A stretch of 64,000 nucleotides of DNA from Massariosphaeria phaeospora (Eukaryota; Ascomycota; Dothideomycetes; Pleosporales), in assembly GCA_011032825.1 (NCBI GenBank), contig JAADJZ010000004.1, positions 1,798,001-1,862,000 of the forward strand. The letters are read 5' to 3'. This document shows, in pieces, positions 44,835 to 56,178 of this stretch; the stretch's first letter is position 1, and the number at the start of each line of letters is the position of its first letter. Made by a program: the position numbers and the translations under genes. Under the pieces are notes generated by a model. The model searched no databases, had not been told where the DNA came from, and saw only the letters and a list, made by a program, of their open reading frames with translations.

Positions 44835-45753
44835 TCAAAACCACGCCAAGCTCCACAGAGCAGGCATCTGTGGCCACCGCTCCTGCCAGGCAGCCAAGAT
44901 GTCCGGCACGCGCTCATCGAAGCCTTGACGGGCAGCACCGCCGCCCATGTCCCATCCACCCTGTCCGTAGGCTTCTCGTTCGTTACCTGCGGCTTCGTTC
45001 AAGCTCAGCGCAAGATCGAGAATCGCTTTGCCGCCCACGAGCGCCTCCTCGTGATTATCTCGTATGTCAACGTTGAAGACATGGACTGGGCGGTTGAGCT
45101 TGCCGCCTTTGTTGTGCAGGTCTTCTAGCACGGCATCAAAGCAACGCTCCTCGCATGTAAAGATGATGTCGACGACGCCAGCTTCGGTGCCGGGCGCGCC
45201 TTGGTCTTCAGCGTGGTCGAGGCGTGGGCGGCCCGGGACCCAATCTTGGAAGCGCTCTGGGTAGCCTTTGATTGTAAGGTTGCGGCCAAGCATGTTGAGC
45301 AGGCCATTTTGTGTGTACAGTTGGGCGTTTTGTGAACTCAACTCTTGGTGGATGGCGCGGTAGGTAGTGCTGTTGAAGTTGTAGACATTGGGCTGGTGAA
45401 TAGTGGGACCGGGGAGGCGGACCAGAGAGCCGGTGCCGAAGGAGATGGTAGGAAGCTGGGCGGCCGCGAGTTGGAGGTGGGCTTCCATTGAACTGGGCAC
45501 GTTAGATTGCTTGATCGTAGCCATCAAAGAAGGGGGCTTACCGGTTCTGGTTACTGGCGCAGACGGTGCAGAACTTCAGCTTGTACTTGTTGTCTGGCAC
45601 CGCAGCGCTCGAGGCGGGAGCATCGTTTGCACCGTCCATACCCATGCCTATCGGTTGCGGTTCCATCGGCGGCGGAGGCGGTGGTGGCGGGGGCACGGCG
45701 ACAGGCTGCTGCTGCTGAGGCCGTGACCTCGCAAGCCGCGGATCGGCCGACAT
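44835..45753 (-). CDS. SSU72: RNA polymerase II CTD phosphatase Ssu72 (two exons)
   Basis: Exons 45753-45542 and 45492-44835; 289 residues with a 49-bp intron. After a Pro/Gln-rich N-terminus ([17 protein letters not shown]) the catalytic domain begins [14 protein letters not shown], and the intron splits the codon of that Arg. The joined text CASNQNRSMEAH is the CX5RS loop. Family sequence then runs [69 protein letters not shown] and [17 protein letters not shown]. Ssu72 removes phosphate from Ser5/Ser7 of the polymerase II CTD and is part of cleavage and polyadenylation factor, acting in the nucleus in termination and 3'-end formation. The poly-Pro leader is longer than in yeast. Start is the first ATG. 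Confidence 0.95.
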
Positions 45754-48036
45754 GATGGAAGGCAAGCGCCAAGGATGCGAAGAAGGAATGGAAAGAGGCT
45801 ACGACGCTGCCAACAAGGGCAGGCTCACCGCCTGGATCTGCAAACTTTTCATGGCGTCAGTCAATGCTCGACAATCGATGCAGCGGTAGAATAAGCGAAC
45901 TCGAGCAAGCAGATCAGAATTTTCAGTGTATATTAAGTTGGTCCTCATAGAGAATAGGACAGCTCCAATAAGGTGTTCATCATGTTGCGTGCAGAGAAAG
46001 GAGGAAATGCAAACGGGAGAGAGCAACTTACTCGGCGGACAGGCAATGCGCGGTTGGCGAGCAAGAAAGGCGGGCACACAAACGGCGATGACACTGCATC
46101 TATGATCTATCGTTGGGGCGTGGTCGCCGATGATGAAGGAGAAGTCGATGGACGGACTGAGGACTGGACGGAGGCTGGCATTGTGGGAGAATTTGCGCTG
46201 ACTAAGGCGCCCAGGCCAGGCCGAGTTAAGCCTAATGCGGGGCAAATGTCGACCCCCGGAACCAGATGGGATGATGCACCGCATCGGCGAAAGGACTCGA
46301 GATGGCGTTTGTTGCCACCGGGACGACTTCCTGTTCCTGGCGGGCGTGGGTGATGAGAGGTATGCTCTGGGGGGGTATACGTGTATCTCCCATCTTCGAA
46401 GTTTGCAGGGTGAACTGTGGTGCCCGGCTCGCACTCGCACTCGCACTCGATGCAGGAGGCCTGCCCGGCCACCAATCGCAACCCCCCAGGCGATCGTCAG
46501 CTCTCCCGCCCGCGATCCCTAGCCAAAAGCTTGTCAGCGGGTGCCATCTGGTTAGAACTTGAGCGCCGCTGGGTTGCTGGACTGATGGCAGTGCAGCAGC
46601 AACGCCGAAGGGGACAGGACCAACTGTGGCCGAGGATGTGGCCGCTGTCATGATGGATTTGGTGGAGAGAGAGCCGCATCTGCCATCGGGTCGCGACTCG
46701 CAACAGCTTCACCGCCGGCCTGGCCGCTGGCGCGCATCTCCCATCGGTAGAGCTGGCTGGCATGCGCCGACGGCATCGTTAGCCTGTTTCATGTGGCTCA
46801 CGCGCTGGGTGCTAGGGAAAAAGCAGCAAAGCCTCATCCCCGGCCAGCCTGCGCTCTCGCTGAAGACGCCGCGGGCCCCGTCTGCTGCTGTTTCGTCCGC
46901 TCCCACCGCCCTCGACACCAGCATCGCCCACTCGCACCCCTCAAACCACTCGCTCGGCACGTCGCGAGAGAGACAGAGCGCGGACATGCGCGGCGCCGTC
47001 CTGCTGGCAGCCTGCCCGAACCGCACCTGAAACATCGAAGGCGGGCCCGCGTCCAGGCCGCCGTGCTGCTGCTTGTGGAGTCGTGCTCCCCTCTCGCCAT
47101 CGAGGGCCAAAAATAGCAGCGGCCGCATCTGCATCTGCATCTGGTCCACGACAGCAGCGGCCACTGGCAGACTGGCACCAGTAACCAGTGACCTCCACCG
47201 GGACACACCCTCTCTCACACTCCACCCCTCCCCCTCCCGCACGCACACACGCGCCGAATATCTACGTCCGCCACCCGCTCTCCCAGGCCACCGCATCACC
47301 CATCGCCATCGCCATCTCCTCGCCCACTCCCACACACTCACCCACACCCACACCCACACCCGCGAGGTGCCGCCGCCGCCGCCGCTGCTGCCGGAGCGCA
47401 CCCGGGCCTTTGGCAGTGTCAGTGTCGCTGCTCTTGCCGCCGTGCTGCCGCTCGTTCGCTGTTCGCCGTTCGCTGTTCACTGCTGGGTAAGTCTAAGCGC
47501 CAGGCCCGTCCCCCGCCCCCCACAAACCACAACCCACAAATCCACCGAGCGCTTCTCCAGCCGCTGCCTGGCTGCCCTGCCACCAAACTTCTCGTCGCCG
47601 CCGCCGCCTCCGCCTCCGCCTCCGCCAGCTGCCTCTCCCCAATCGCCGCGCGCTCCTCCTCCTTCGACTCGCCCTTCTCGAGGCCCCTCAAGCGCAGCCG
47701 GGCCGCCCATTGGCCCGCGCCGGCCTCGAAACAGCGCTTCCAAACATCGAGGCAGACTGGCTGGCGACGGTGCCCTCTGCTGTCGCGCGCCCGCCTGCCA
47801 GGTACCAGCGAACTGCAGCTCAGCCGACGCCTCTACACTGTTCGCGCTGGCCTCAGACGCTGTCTCCCGGCCAAGGCGTTCGTCTGTGCTGCCTCTGCGC
47901 ATCTCACCTGCAGGCCAGCCACCCACGTAGCCCTGACGAGGGCTGTCGCCGTGCTCGCCGCATATTAAAACTTCACAAGTACACTGCTGACCTCGCAGAC
48001 ACTCTAGTTCACTACCAGCACTACCCGGCTCCGCGC
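45754..48036. other. 2.3-kb spacer between divergent SSU72 and SH3-protein genes
   Basis: Contains both promoters and 5' leaders. GC-rich with CT/CAC-rich stretches and (CGCCTC)n near 47596-47632. An intron-like GTAAGTCTAAG lies near 47484, so the SH3-gene 5' UTR may be spliced. No supported gene. Confidence 0.45.
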
Positions 48037-49626
48037 ATGACCGACCTCCTGGCCGACCCCTCGCCCGACGCGCGCCGGCTGGAGGGCATCACCGAAGGCT
48101 TTGTCGTCCGAGGCCGCCAGAGACACTCAGACATGGCTGCCGATGTACTGTCTTCCCGGAGCGAGCCCGGCGCCCTCGCATCCCCCAGCGCAAACCGCAC
48201 ATCGCTGCCCTCGCTCATCACATCCCCGCCATCCAAGGCAAAGCTGGAGCGCGCAAGCTCGTACGCCAACAAGCGCCTCTCCACCTTCTCCAACACTTCG
48301 GCTTCGCAGACGGTCCGCTCCCGGCCCCAGTCGACGGCATTCCCCATCTTCCACTCGAGTCTGCCGTACTCGCTGGTGCGAGACTTTGCGTACGGCCCGC
48401 TACACCCCCTCTTCTACGGACCCCTCCCCGAACTACCTTCTGACATGTCGACTCCGGCGAGCGAAGTCGGGCGGCGCCTGTCAGACCCGCCACCGGTCGC
48501 CTTCAACGCCGACGGAGCCGGGTGGTCCGCGGGGCAATGGGACCCTGGCGAGCAGCTGCCGCAGACTTCGTATGCAGACGGCCCCCCATACCACGAGGAC
48601 CACGACATCCCCAGCCCGGTGGTCCGGAGCAGGATGCGACACAAAAAGCACAAATCAAACGTTGTCGACTTCGACCAGACGCGTGGGCGTAGGCTCTATT
48701 CGGACGAGCATCGTCGGGGCTCCATCGTGGGTCCCAACAGCGACATGTATCACGTCAACGAAGTCGAGGAAGCCACCCCTGCCCCCCCAAGTGACTATAT
48801 CACATACCCACCCGAACCCGAGCCATCATCGTCGTCTTCACTAGAGGTCCCGGCAGGCGCTTCACGGCGCGACTCGCACTTTGCCACACTCCTGCCGCAG
48901 AGGGCTTATGCTGAAAACACTGCTCCGCCGCAAAACGAGGACGAGGAGATGTCGGAGCCAGAGGACTACTGGAACGATCAGAGCCGCTACTCCCGCGACT
49001 ATCAATTCACCATCGCCTCGCCCGAGGAAGAGATGCACGGCAAGGCCGTGGCTCTGTTCGACTTCATACGAGAAAATGACAACGAACTACCTTTGGCCGA
49101 AGGCCAGGTCATCTTGGTGTCGTACAGACATGGTCAAGGCTGGCTCGTTGCGCAGGATCCGAAAACTGGCGAGAGCGGATTGGTCCCGGAGGAATACGTT
49201 CGACTACTCCGAGACATCGAGGGTGGATGGAACGGCCTCATGAACGGCCCTGCGCCCCAAGAAGCAACAACCAATGGGAACGGGAACGGGAACGGGAACG
49301 GGAGCGGCCCTGAAGGGCTTCTGTCGCCCATATCTGCGGGCACAGAAGCGAAGACGCCGACGCAGGCCGAGCACCGGGCATATACGCCAGTGATCTCCAC
49401 ATTTTCCACGAGCACTAAAGATCTAGAACCGTACCCAAAAGACACCCTCAGCACGCCAACCAGTACCGAAGAGTCACCCTTCTCGAGGCGGAGCGGCTCA
49501 ACCGAGAGGGCACCAGCCGAAGGCGCAGATACAGGGAGCCAATCCGCCACGGCTCCAATGGAAGGTGTCGAGAAACGTCCTGAGCCTGAGGCCCAACCAC
49601 AGCAAAGCCAAGAAGCTCGATCGTGA
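48037..49626 (+). CDS. NBP2: SH3-domain protein, NBP2-like
   Basis: 529 residues from the ATG at 48037. The open frame continues upstream to 47710, but that part reads like leader sequence (Cys- and Pro-rich, no structure), and MTDLLADPSPDARRLEGITEGFVVRGR looks like a genuine start. The SH3 domain is at about residues 334-392: GKAVALFDFIRENDNELPLA, EGQVILVSYRHGQGWLVAQD, ESGLVPEEYVRLL. The preceding SRDYQFTIASPEEEMH is shared with fungal NBP2-type proteins. Yeast Nbp2 is an adaptor bringing phosphatase Ptc1 to the HOG and cell-wall MAP kinases. The rest is disordered, with a repeated Asn-Gly stretch (NGNGNGNGNGS). Divergent from SSU72. Confidence 0.82.
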   Translation: MTDLLADPSPDARRLEGITEGFVVRGRQRHSDMAADVLSSRSEPGALASPSANRTSLPSLITSPPSKAKLERASSYANKRLSTFSNTSASQTVRSRPQSTAFPIFHSSLPYSLVRDFAYGPLHPLFYGPLPELPSDMSTPASEVGRRLSDPPPVAFNADGAGWSAGQWDPGEQLPQTSYADGPPYHEDHDIPSPVVRSRMRHKKHKSNVVDFDQTRGRRLYSDEHRRGSIVGPNSDMYHVNEVEEATPAPPSDYITYPPEPEPSSSSSLEVPAGASRRDSHFATLLPQRAYAENTAPPQNEDEEMSEPEDYWNDQSRYSRDYQFTIASPEEEMHGKAVALFDFIRENDNELPLAEGQVILVSYRHGQGWLVAQDPKTGESGLVPEEYVRLLRDIEGGWNGLMNGPAPQEATTNGNGNGNGNGSGPEGLLSPISAGTEAKTPTQAEHRAYTPVISTFSTSTKDLEPYPKDTLSTPTSTEESPFSRRSGSTERAPAEGADTGSQSATAPMEGVEKRPEPEAQPQQSQEARS

Positions 49627-51654
49627 ACGTTTCGCATCGGACCCTTGATCTACCCCTCCCGTTATCAATGCGAACGAACGGTTGCCACTACGAGCGATTT
49701 GGTCAATCATTTCTCCGTTGGACTTTCTGCAACCCGATCTGTCACATACTTCGATACACGACATCGGTCGAATTTGGTCCGCACCTGACCCGTTTAATCC
49801 ACCGTCCACGACTGCATACCCAGTCCAGACTGGTTGTCCGTTTTATCCCAAACTATAATCTTCAAGACGTTCGCTTCACTTCCGTGTTTTAACCCATACT
49901 TTTTTTTTATCGGGACTTTGCGAGGTTCCCGTCTTGCATTCAGTCATGTTGTGCGCCCGCCTATCCGTGCTTTTGGACTTCGAGGCGCGCATACGGGAAT
50001 GCCTGACTTGACGATTACACTCCCCCCAACGCCGGTCATGAATCTTCTCGCTATACTTGCTAGCTAGCTTCGGCTATTTACCCTAACTTTTTCTCTGTTC
50101 TACTCGATCTCGATTTTTGCATGTCATGTCATGTCTGCTGCGGAGAAAGAAGAGAAGGAGAAGTAAGGGCTCCGGGCATCCGGGCTTTTGAGGGATGGGC
50201 TGGGCTGGACTGGGAAGAAGAAGAAAGAAGAAAATTAGCCGCTTGTGCTGCTATGTATTTGCAGGGCTTCATGTGGAGGAAGGAAGGAAACGAGTCATCT
50301 GAATCTGTCTGCAGGTGGGTGTATTTGATCTTTCCCGCCACCCACGCGGCGACTTGTACTTGTACGACCTTTTTTTTTCTCTAATGATTGAAGATGGATG
50401 AGGCATGGATTCGGGCGGGAGGGAGGGGAGGCTCAGGTTGGGGTGTATTGGTGGGTGGCTGGGCTGAATGGAGGCCAGTGATGGCAAGGAATACGGCACG
50501 GCATTCCACGGTGCGGACCCCCGCTGGCGACGAATAGGCTGCTGGGCTGGGCTTTGAGTTGAGTGAAGGCCGCAGTCCAAGCATTTCATGAAATGCTATG
50601 CAATGTCGTAGCCATTAAGCCTGTTACGTGTGCCATACAAATGCCTATACAAAGTCCAAAAACATAAAACCCGATTTCCACACTTGCTTGTTTGTTGTGC
50701 TAGAACTTGTCCAGTTCAGTTCACTTCCGTTCAGTTCAATGCAGTTCTGCTTGTCTCCCCTATAAACATTCACATTTACTTCCAGGTCTACGTCCACGCC
50801 CACTTACTCGTGCACCTTTCGCTTTCGCTTATACGCCTCTCTACTGTCCTGTTCCGTCCTAGCCTTCTCTCCCGCTACTTAAACAATATCTATCTATTTA
50901 CTCCACCTAGGTAATGGTAATGGTAATCGATCGTTATGTCTATGCCTGCCTGTTTGTCGGTAGTTTTGTTTGTTGGTGGGTTTCAGGCAGGGCAGGGCAG
51001 GGCAGGGTAGAGCAGTTTAGTGCAGTGCAGTGCAGTGTAGTATTAAGGGTGCTGGATAGAGAGGTGGAGAGTTGGATGGATAGATGGATAGATGGACGTA
51101 TATAGGGAGTAAGAAAGAAAGAAAGAGAGGAGAGAAGCAGAAGCTGAAGTAGAAGCAGAAGGTAGTAGTGTTTGTTTATACGTGCGTAGTAACAGGGGGG
51201 GATAAAAGGATAGAGGAGGGTAAGAGGCTTGAGAGGTGGAGTAAGCGAGTAGAGAAGAAGTAGAAGACGAAGTAGAGAAGAGAACAGGTGCATGCATGTA
51301 CATAAGTGTTGTATTTGCGCCGCATTTAGCCATCCGTTTCAAACTTACAAACACAAAGCGCTCAAAAAGCGTTGAACTCGTTAATCCGCAGAATTCACTT
51401 AACAGTCTAGTTCCGTTTAGTTCAGCTTCGTGTATTCTGTCATCTCCAAGACCTATTTAGCCAAAGGCGCAAGGCGAAGTTTTTTTCGCGCGTAGTGTAT
51501 GGACCCAGCTTAGTTTAGCTTAGCTGGTTTGGTTTAGTTTCATTAAGAGAGGTAGGTAAGGTAGTAGGTACGAGTATGACGTTTGGCGCTTTTGGCTAAC
51601 GTTGGGTTGACGTAAGGAAGTTGTCGATAGAGAATGGATCGAGGGATCGGATAG

Positions 51655-51790
51655 GAGTAAAGAGAGGTGAAAATAGAAAGAGGAAGAAGAGGAAAGGATA
51701 GAAGAGATAAAGAGAGAGAGAAGAGGAAGAGGAGAGAAGAAAGGACAGCAGAAGAGAGAAGAGAGAAGGGGATAGAAGTAAATGTTCACT
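51655..51790 (+). repeat. Long purine tract (GA-rich)
   Basis: About 130 nt nearly all A and G on the plus strand (AAGAAGAGGAAAGGATAGAA type). Such a tract could form triplex or other non-B DNA; no coding role. Confidence 0.8.
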
Positions 51791-51856
51791 TGGAGGAAGG
51801 GGCGGTAGAGGAAGAAGGTGTTTGGGAATTAGACGAAGTGCTGGATAGGTAGACAG

Positions 51857-51857
51857 G

Positions 51858-51892
<35 letters not shown>

Positions 51893-51893
51893 T
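51857..51893 (+). repeat. (GATA)n microsatellite
   Basis: About nine uninterrupted copies of GATA. Confidence 0.9.
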
Positions 51894-52053
51894 AGTAGTG
51901 TCGCAGGTACATAGTAAGTAAGACTAGACGTAAAGCTAGGAATTGTGCCTGTAGAATAATTGGATTCAACTAAACTGCAAGGCCAACAGTATATACGAGT
52001 ATTTAGGCAACTCTCGATCAAGCTATCTGTCTTCCTTCCTCAATCCTCCCTCT

Positions 52054-54989
52054 CTATCCCCCCCACCCTTGCACCCCCCCAACCACCAGCCCCGCCACCG
52101 CAACCACCCACCCGGCGACCCCAAACGCCCCCTGCACATCCCCCTCCCGCACACTCCACGTAACCGCAAACACCACACTGCCCACCCCAAACGCCGCCAG
52201 CACCACGCCCCACACGCGCTGCGCCAAAAAGCCCTCCACCAGACTAATCCCCCAGCCCATCCCGCACTCCAGCCGCGCGCGCCGCTTCGGCGCCCGCAGG
52301 TACGTGATCAGCTCGCCGTCGTAGTCGGCCGGGTGCGTGAACAGGTGTAGTAGGTAGGCGCTGCCGACGGGCGGGATGAGGTCGACGGGGGAGAAGGTGT
52401 AGGGGTGAGGGGAGGGGGAAGGGGACGCGTCGCTGGCCGTCGAGGTCGTCGATGTAGATGTAGATGTGGACGAGCAAGTCGCCGGCGGCATCGACGGCGC
52501 AGCGCGAATATCCGCAAAGCGATTCCGATGCACCTCGAACTGCACAAACTCAATCGTCGTCAGGCCGCGCAGGCGCGCCCAGCGGCGCCACGGCCGGTTG
52601 AGCTGCTCGTAGTGCGCGCGCAGCGCGAGCGCGAGGTCCTTGTCGGAGCGGATGCGCGCGGCGTTGACGTCGACGTGCACGAGCTTGGGCGTGAAGCGGC
52701 CCTCGTTGGCGCACGTGAGCAGCCACGACTCGGGCGCGTAGCCGTTCATCGGCCATGCGAAGGGGTTGGCGGCGCTGAGTTGCGGAGGGCTGTGCTTGGA
52801 TGGGGCGTTGGAGGCGCTCCAGCCGCTGCTGCTGCTGTTGTAGGTTGAGGCGGGGGTGGCGAGCGTTGAGGCGCTGCTGAAGATGGAGGATGTGGAGGTG
52901 GAGGTGCTGGTGCGGCTTTTGGGGCTGGGGGCTGTGTGGCTGCGGGGGCGGTTGAGGTATGCTTCGAGGAGGCGGGCGGCGCCGGGTCGTTGCTCGATGA
53001 AGTCGTCGTAGAGAGGCTCGCCGCATGTCTGCGTGCTGTTAGTGAATGTTCGAGTATCAGGGACTCATTTGTGAGGGACTTACGCATGTCCACCGCACGC
53101 GGACATGGTTCGGAGCGACTGGACGCTCGCTCCCATACCGCTCTCGCAGCGCGTGGAGGCCGTCGAATGCCTTCTCCGCCAGTGCACTTAGAGCCAAACC
53201 GCAGAATGTCACCATGGGGTTCCTGGTATTGACCGGTATAGAACGGATCTCGAGCTCCGGCGGCAGCGAAATGTCCCCAGTGTTCTCTTCACTGACTGGC
53301 TCTTCGATCCTCGGCACGGTTTTTGGTCGCTCGCGGATTCGGTCCATGCTCTCGTTCACAGTCCCGAAGGCTTCCTCAAGGGCCTCTCTCAGCTCATCGG
53401 AAGGATGGACTTCTGACCAGGCTGGCGATGGAGCATGTTGGTTTGTCTCAGCAATATGTATCGATGACGAGGACGACGAAGACGGCTTGTGCGTGCGTGG
53501 TGATGCCCTCCGTCGATTCACTGGCGATGTGCTGGAGGATTTTGCAGCCACGTCAGTCTGGAGTCGAAGACGCGACTTGGGTTTCAAGGCGCGGGCAAGT
53601 TCTTCTGCAGAAGATCGGCGAGGCAGCTTCTGCTTGCCGGTTTGCTTTTGACGGATTGGATGTTGCCAGGTATTGTAATCATCTGGAGCGGAATCGTCCT
53701 GGGTCTCAGGTTGGCCTTGGGGATCTAGCAAGCGCCGCCGCGTAATTGAATACATATCTTCAGGTGGAGGCAGAGAAGCGCTACCCGCTGCAATGGAGGA
53801 GAAAGTGTTGTGAGTACGGAACTTTACAGATTTCCGGGCATCGGATCGATGGAGATTTGAGCGCGCCGCCTTTCCAGGCACTCTTGCGCGAGTTCCCTTC
53901 TCGACCCTTCTTACGGGCCCAACCAGCGAGAGGCCGCGCGTGGGGGTCTTCACTATACTTGACACTGATGCTGTCCGTGCTAGAAACACCGAATTGTCCC
54001 GGGAGAAGGGTTCAACGTCAGTGAAGTCTTCTTCTAATCGGTCACTGATCGAGCGCACATCCGGAATTAGTGTCTCGGCATCACTGAAGCCTTCTTCGGA
54101 AACGATGGAGTTTCTGAATCTGGCATCAAGGACAGCCTGACTGAGCGGTGGGCTGTGCACTGTCGATGGTGGCTGGATCCCGGGTTCATTGGACGTGCCA
54201 ATCTCGAATGGTGCCGATTGCTCATTCTCCGACACGTGCTGAGCTTCGGGTAGAACAGTCCCGTCGAGTTCTGCTCGTGGCAGGCCTGAACCGAGTTCCT
54301 GCGGAAGCACCAGTTCCCCAGCAGTCTGCTGGCCCAACTCTACTTCCGCAACCTGGTTTGTGTCGCCATTGGACCCCTTGAGGAGCCTCACTACGAAGCC
54401 CTTCCCGCTCTTCTTGATCCGCGCTTTTATATCCGCCAGCTTGCGCGACTGTGTGGAGACGGTCGAATCGCTTCTCGAGAAGGTGACATTCCAGTCTGGC
54501 ACAACTTTCTGAAGGAAGTCAGGCGGGATGGCATCGAGATCCGACCATTCCTGCCGGTCTTTCTGCGGGCTCGTCGGAGGGCTCGACTTCTGTGTACGAT
54601 AGAGGTCGGAGACGTCGTAGCCGAGGCTGGGGAGACCGTGGAGGTTGGCGTACAGCTTCTTGGGAGCGACCGAGTTGGGGGGAGAAGCATCCGACGAGTT
54701 GTCACGTTTCGAGTCGATGTCAACGACCAACTGAAACTTGCCTGGGCTGTCTTTCTCCTCTTGCAACGTGAGCGTGAAGGGGACCGACTGTGTCTTCTCG
54801 TACTGGGGCAGCGGGGTTGTGCGTCCTTCTTCCTGTATTTGGAGGTTGGCGAAGTCCTTGCGAGGCTGGCGGTTCGTAGCGGGGCTCTGCGGGACGGGGG
54901 AGACTATGGTGGATGCCTATGGGGAGGGTGGCTATCAGCGATCGAACTCTATGTAGGTGTTATAGGCTGGTGATGCGGCTACTTACCAT
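52054..54989 (-). CDS. Large fungal membrane protein with RVRWTC-CG motif (three exons, first is ATG only)
   Basis: Exons 54989-54987 (ATG only), 54916-53084 and 53028-52054; 936 residues. Introns are 70 and 55 bp with GTAAGT donors. Residues 1-530 are mostly disordered and Ser/Pro-rich. A conserved-looking core begins PMVTFCGLALSALAEKAFDGL and HVRVRWTC, then across the intron TCGEPLYDDFIEQRPGAARL. Next come ESWLLTCANEGRFTPKLVHV, FVQFEVHRNRFADI and DLIPPVGSAYLLHLFTHP. The C-terminus has GWGISLVEGFLAQRVWG and two hydrophobic segments (VVLAAFGVGSVVFAVTW, AGWVVAVAGLVVGG). I know this as a recurring but uncharacterised fungal family; function unknown. The second exon has no plausible ATG, which supports the tiny first exon. 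Confidence 0.75.
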
Positions 54990-56178
54990 GGTGCTATCTC
55001 CAATGCCGTCTTGCGACGTGTTTGGGAGAGATGCCTGAGTGGCGTAGCCGCAGTCCACCGGGCAGTCATCGCGCTTTTTGATCGACCAGGCTGCCGTCAG
55101 CGGGCAGGTGAACGCATGAGGTAGAGACGGGACGTTTCTGGCACTGCCACTGCTCCTGCGCAAACGCGGGGCGCGGGCGCATGTCCTTCGGGACGCTGAT
55201 TGGCTGTGACGCCGACGAACTCCCCACGGACCTGCAGACCGGACGCAGCACGCCTCATTTCCTCCACACCGGAAACATCAAACATGTCGTGACGTCTTGG
55301 GGACTCTCTTGAACTAACGGTAACAGCGAACAGATGCTTCTCAACTGCAGCCTTGGGCTCGATTCGATGGAAGTCGATCGAAGTCGATGCTTCCCTGCAC
55401 CAGCATCGCCATGGAGAGGCGCAGACAATTCACCCCTGGATTGGGCTCGATATACTTGCTGTACTTCAACAATCCGGAGTGTACGCTGTGCGCTGACTGA
55501 AAAGAAGGCCAACGTCTCCGAGGGCAATCCTCGAAGGTGGACGAAGATGGACGGGTGGCTGAAGCTCGCCGCAAAAGACGGATGGGAACTCGAACGACCG
55601 CGTGCGGGCCTGGGATAGCCCCATCATCACGACCCGTTGGGACGACGTCGAAGGCGTGAGGAGAGTGAGGTCAAGATAGAGTCGTCCACGACGTTGACAG
55701 TGGCAGTGGCAGGGGCACCCGTTCCGTGGCTCCTTCTGGGAGCCTTGTGGCTAGCACGCCCCAACATCTGAACGTCATCTCGAGCGGGACCACCACCAAT
55801 CCACCACCGCCGCCGGAACTTTTGAAGAAGTCGATTCCACAAACCACATCAGCGGTGTCATATGTTCGGCTCTCAAATTCTGCCTCGGCCTGATTAGTTG
55901 GCCTTTGTGCCGGCAAAACCCAGAGGCTACTTTAGCACCACTCGGGTTATTGTTGCTATACTTACTTCCCCGCAATATCCACCATGGGGGAATTTCTCCG
56001 GCTTAGGTCTCCCCGCAATCTACGTACCTATAGTAATGCTTATAGTGTGAGAGGAAAACCTCGGGGCCACAAGCTAGAACGTGGGGCGGTGGTAGCCATA
56101 TGAAGTAGCTCAATCTGACAATATTCCGGAGTGCCTATTTCGATTTCCACGACTTTTCTTGCCCACTGCCACTTCACG
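54990..56178. other. 1.2-kb spacer between divergent genes
   Basis: Lies between the 936-residue protein gene (minus) and the GH93 gene (plus). No supported gene or clear TATA box. Confidence 0.45.

Larger units (their letters stand above)
49627..52053. other. 2.4-kb gene-free spacer between convergent genes
   Basis: No gene seen. Rich in simple repeats: (GTTCA)n near 50714-50746, (GGCAG)n at 50986-51007, GTGCA repeats near 51020-51038, GGATAGAT repeats near 51075-51095, a purine-rich tract and (GATA)n. Confidence 0.6.

Noticed and set aside
47710..48036. N-terminal extension of the SH3 protein
   Set aside because: Cys/Pro/Ala-rich sequence without structure; likely 5' leader. The ATG at 48037 starts recognisable sequence.
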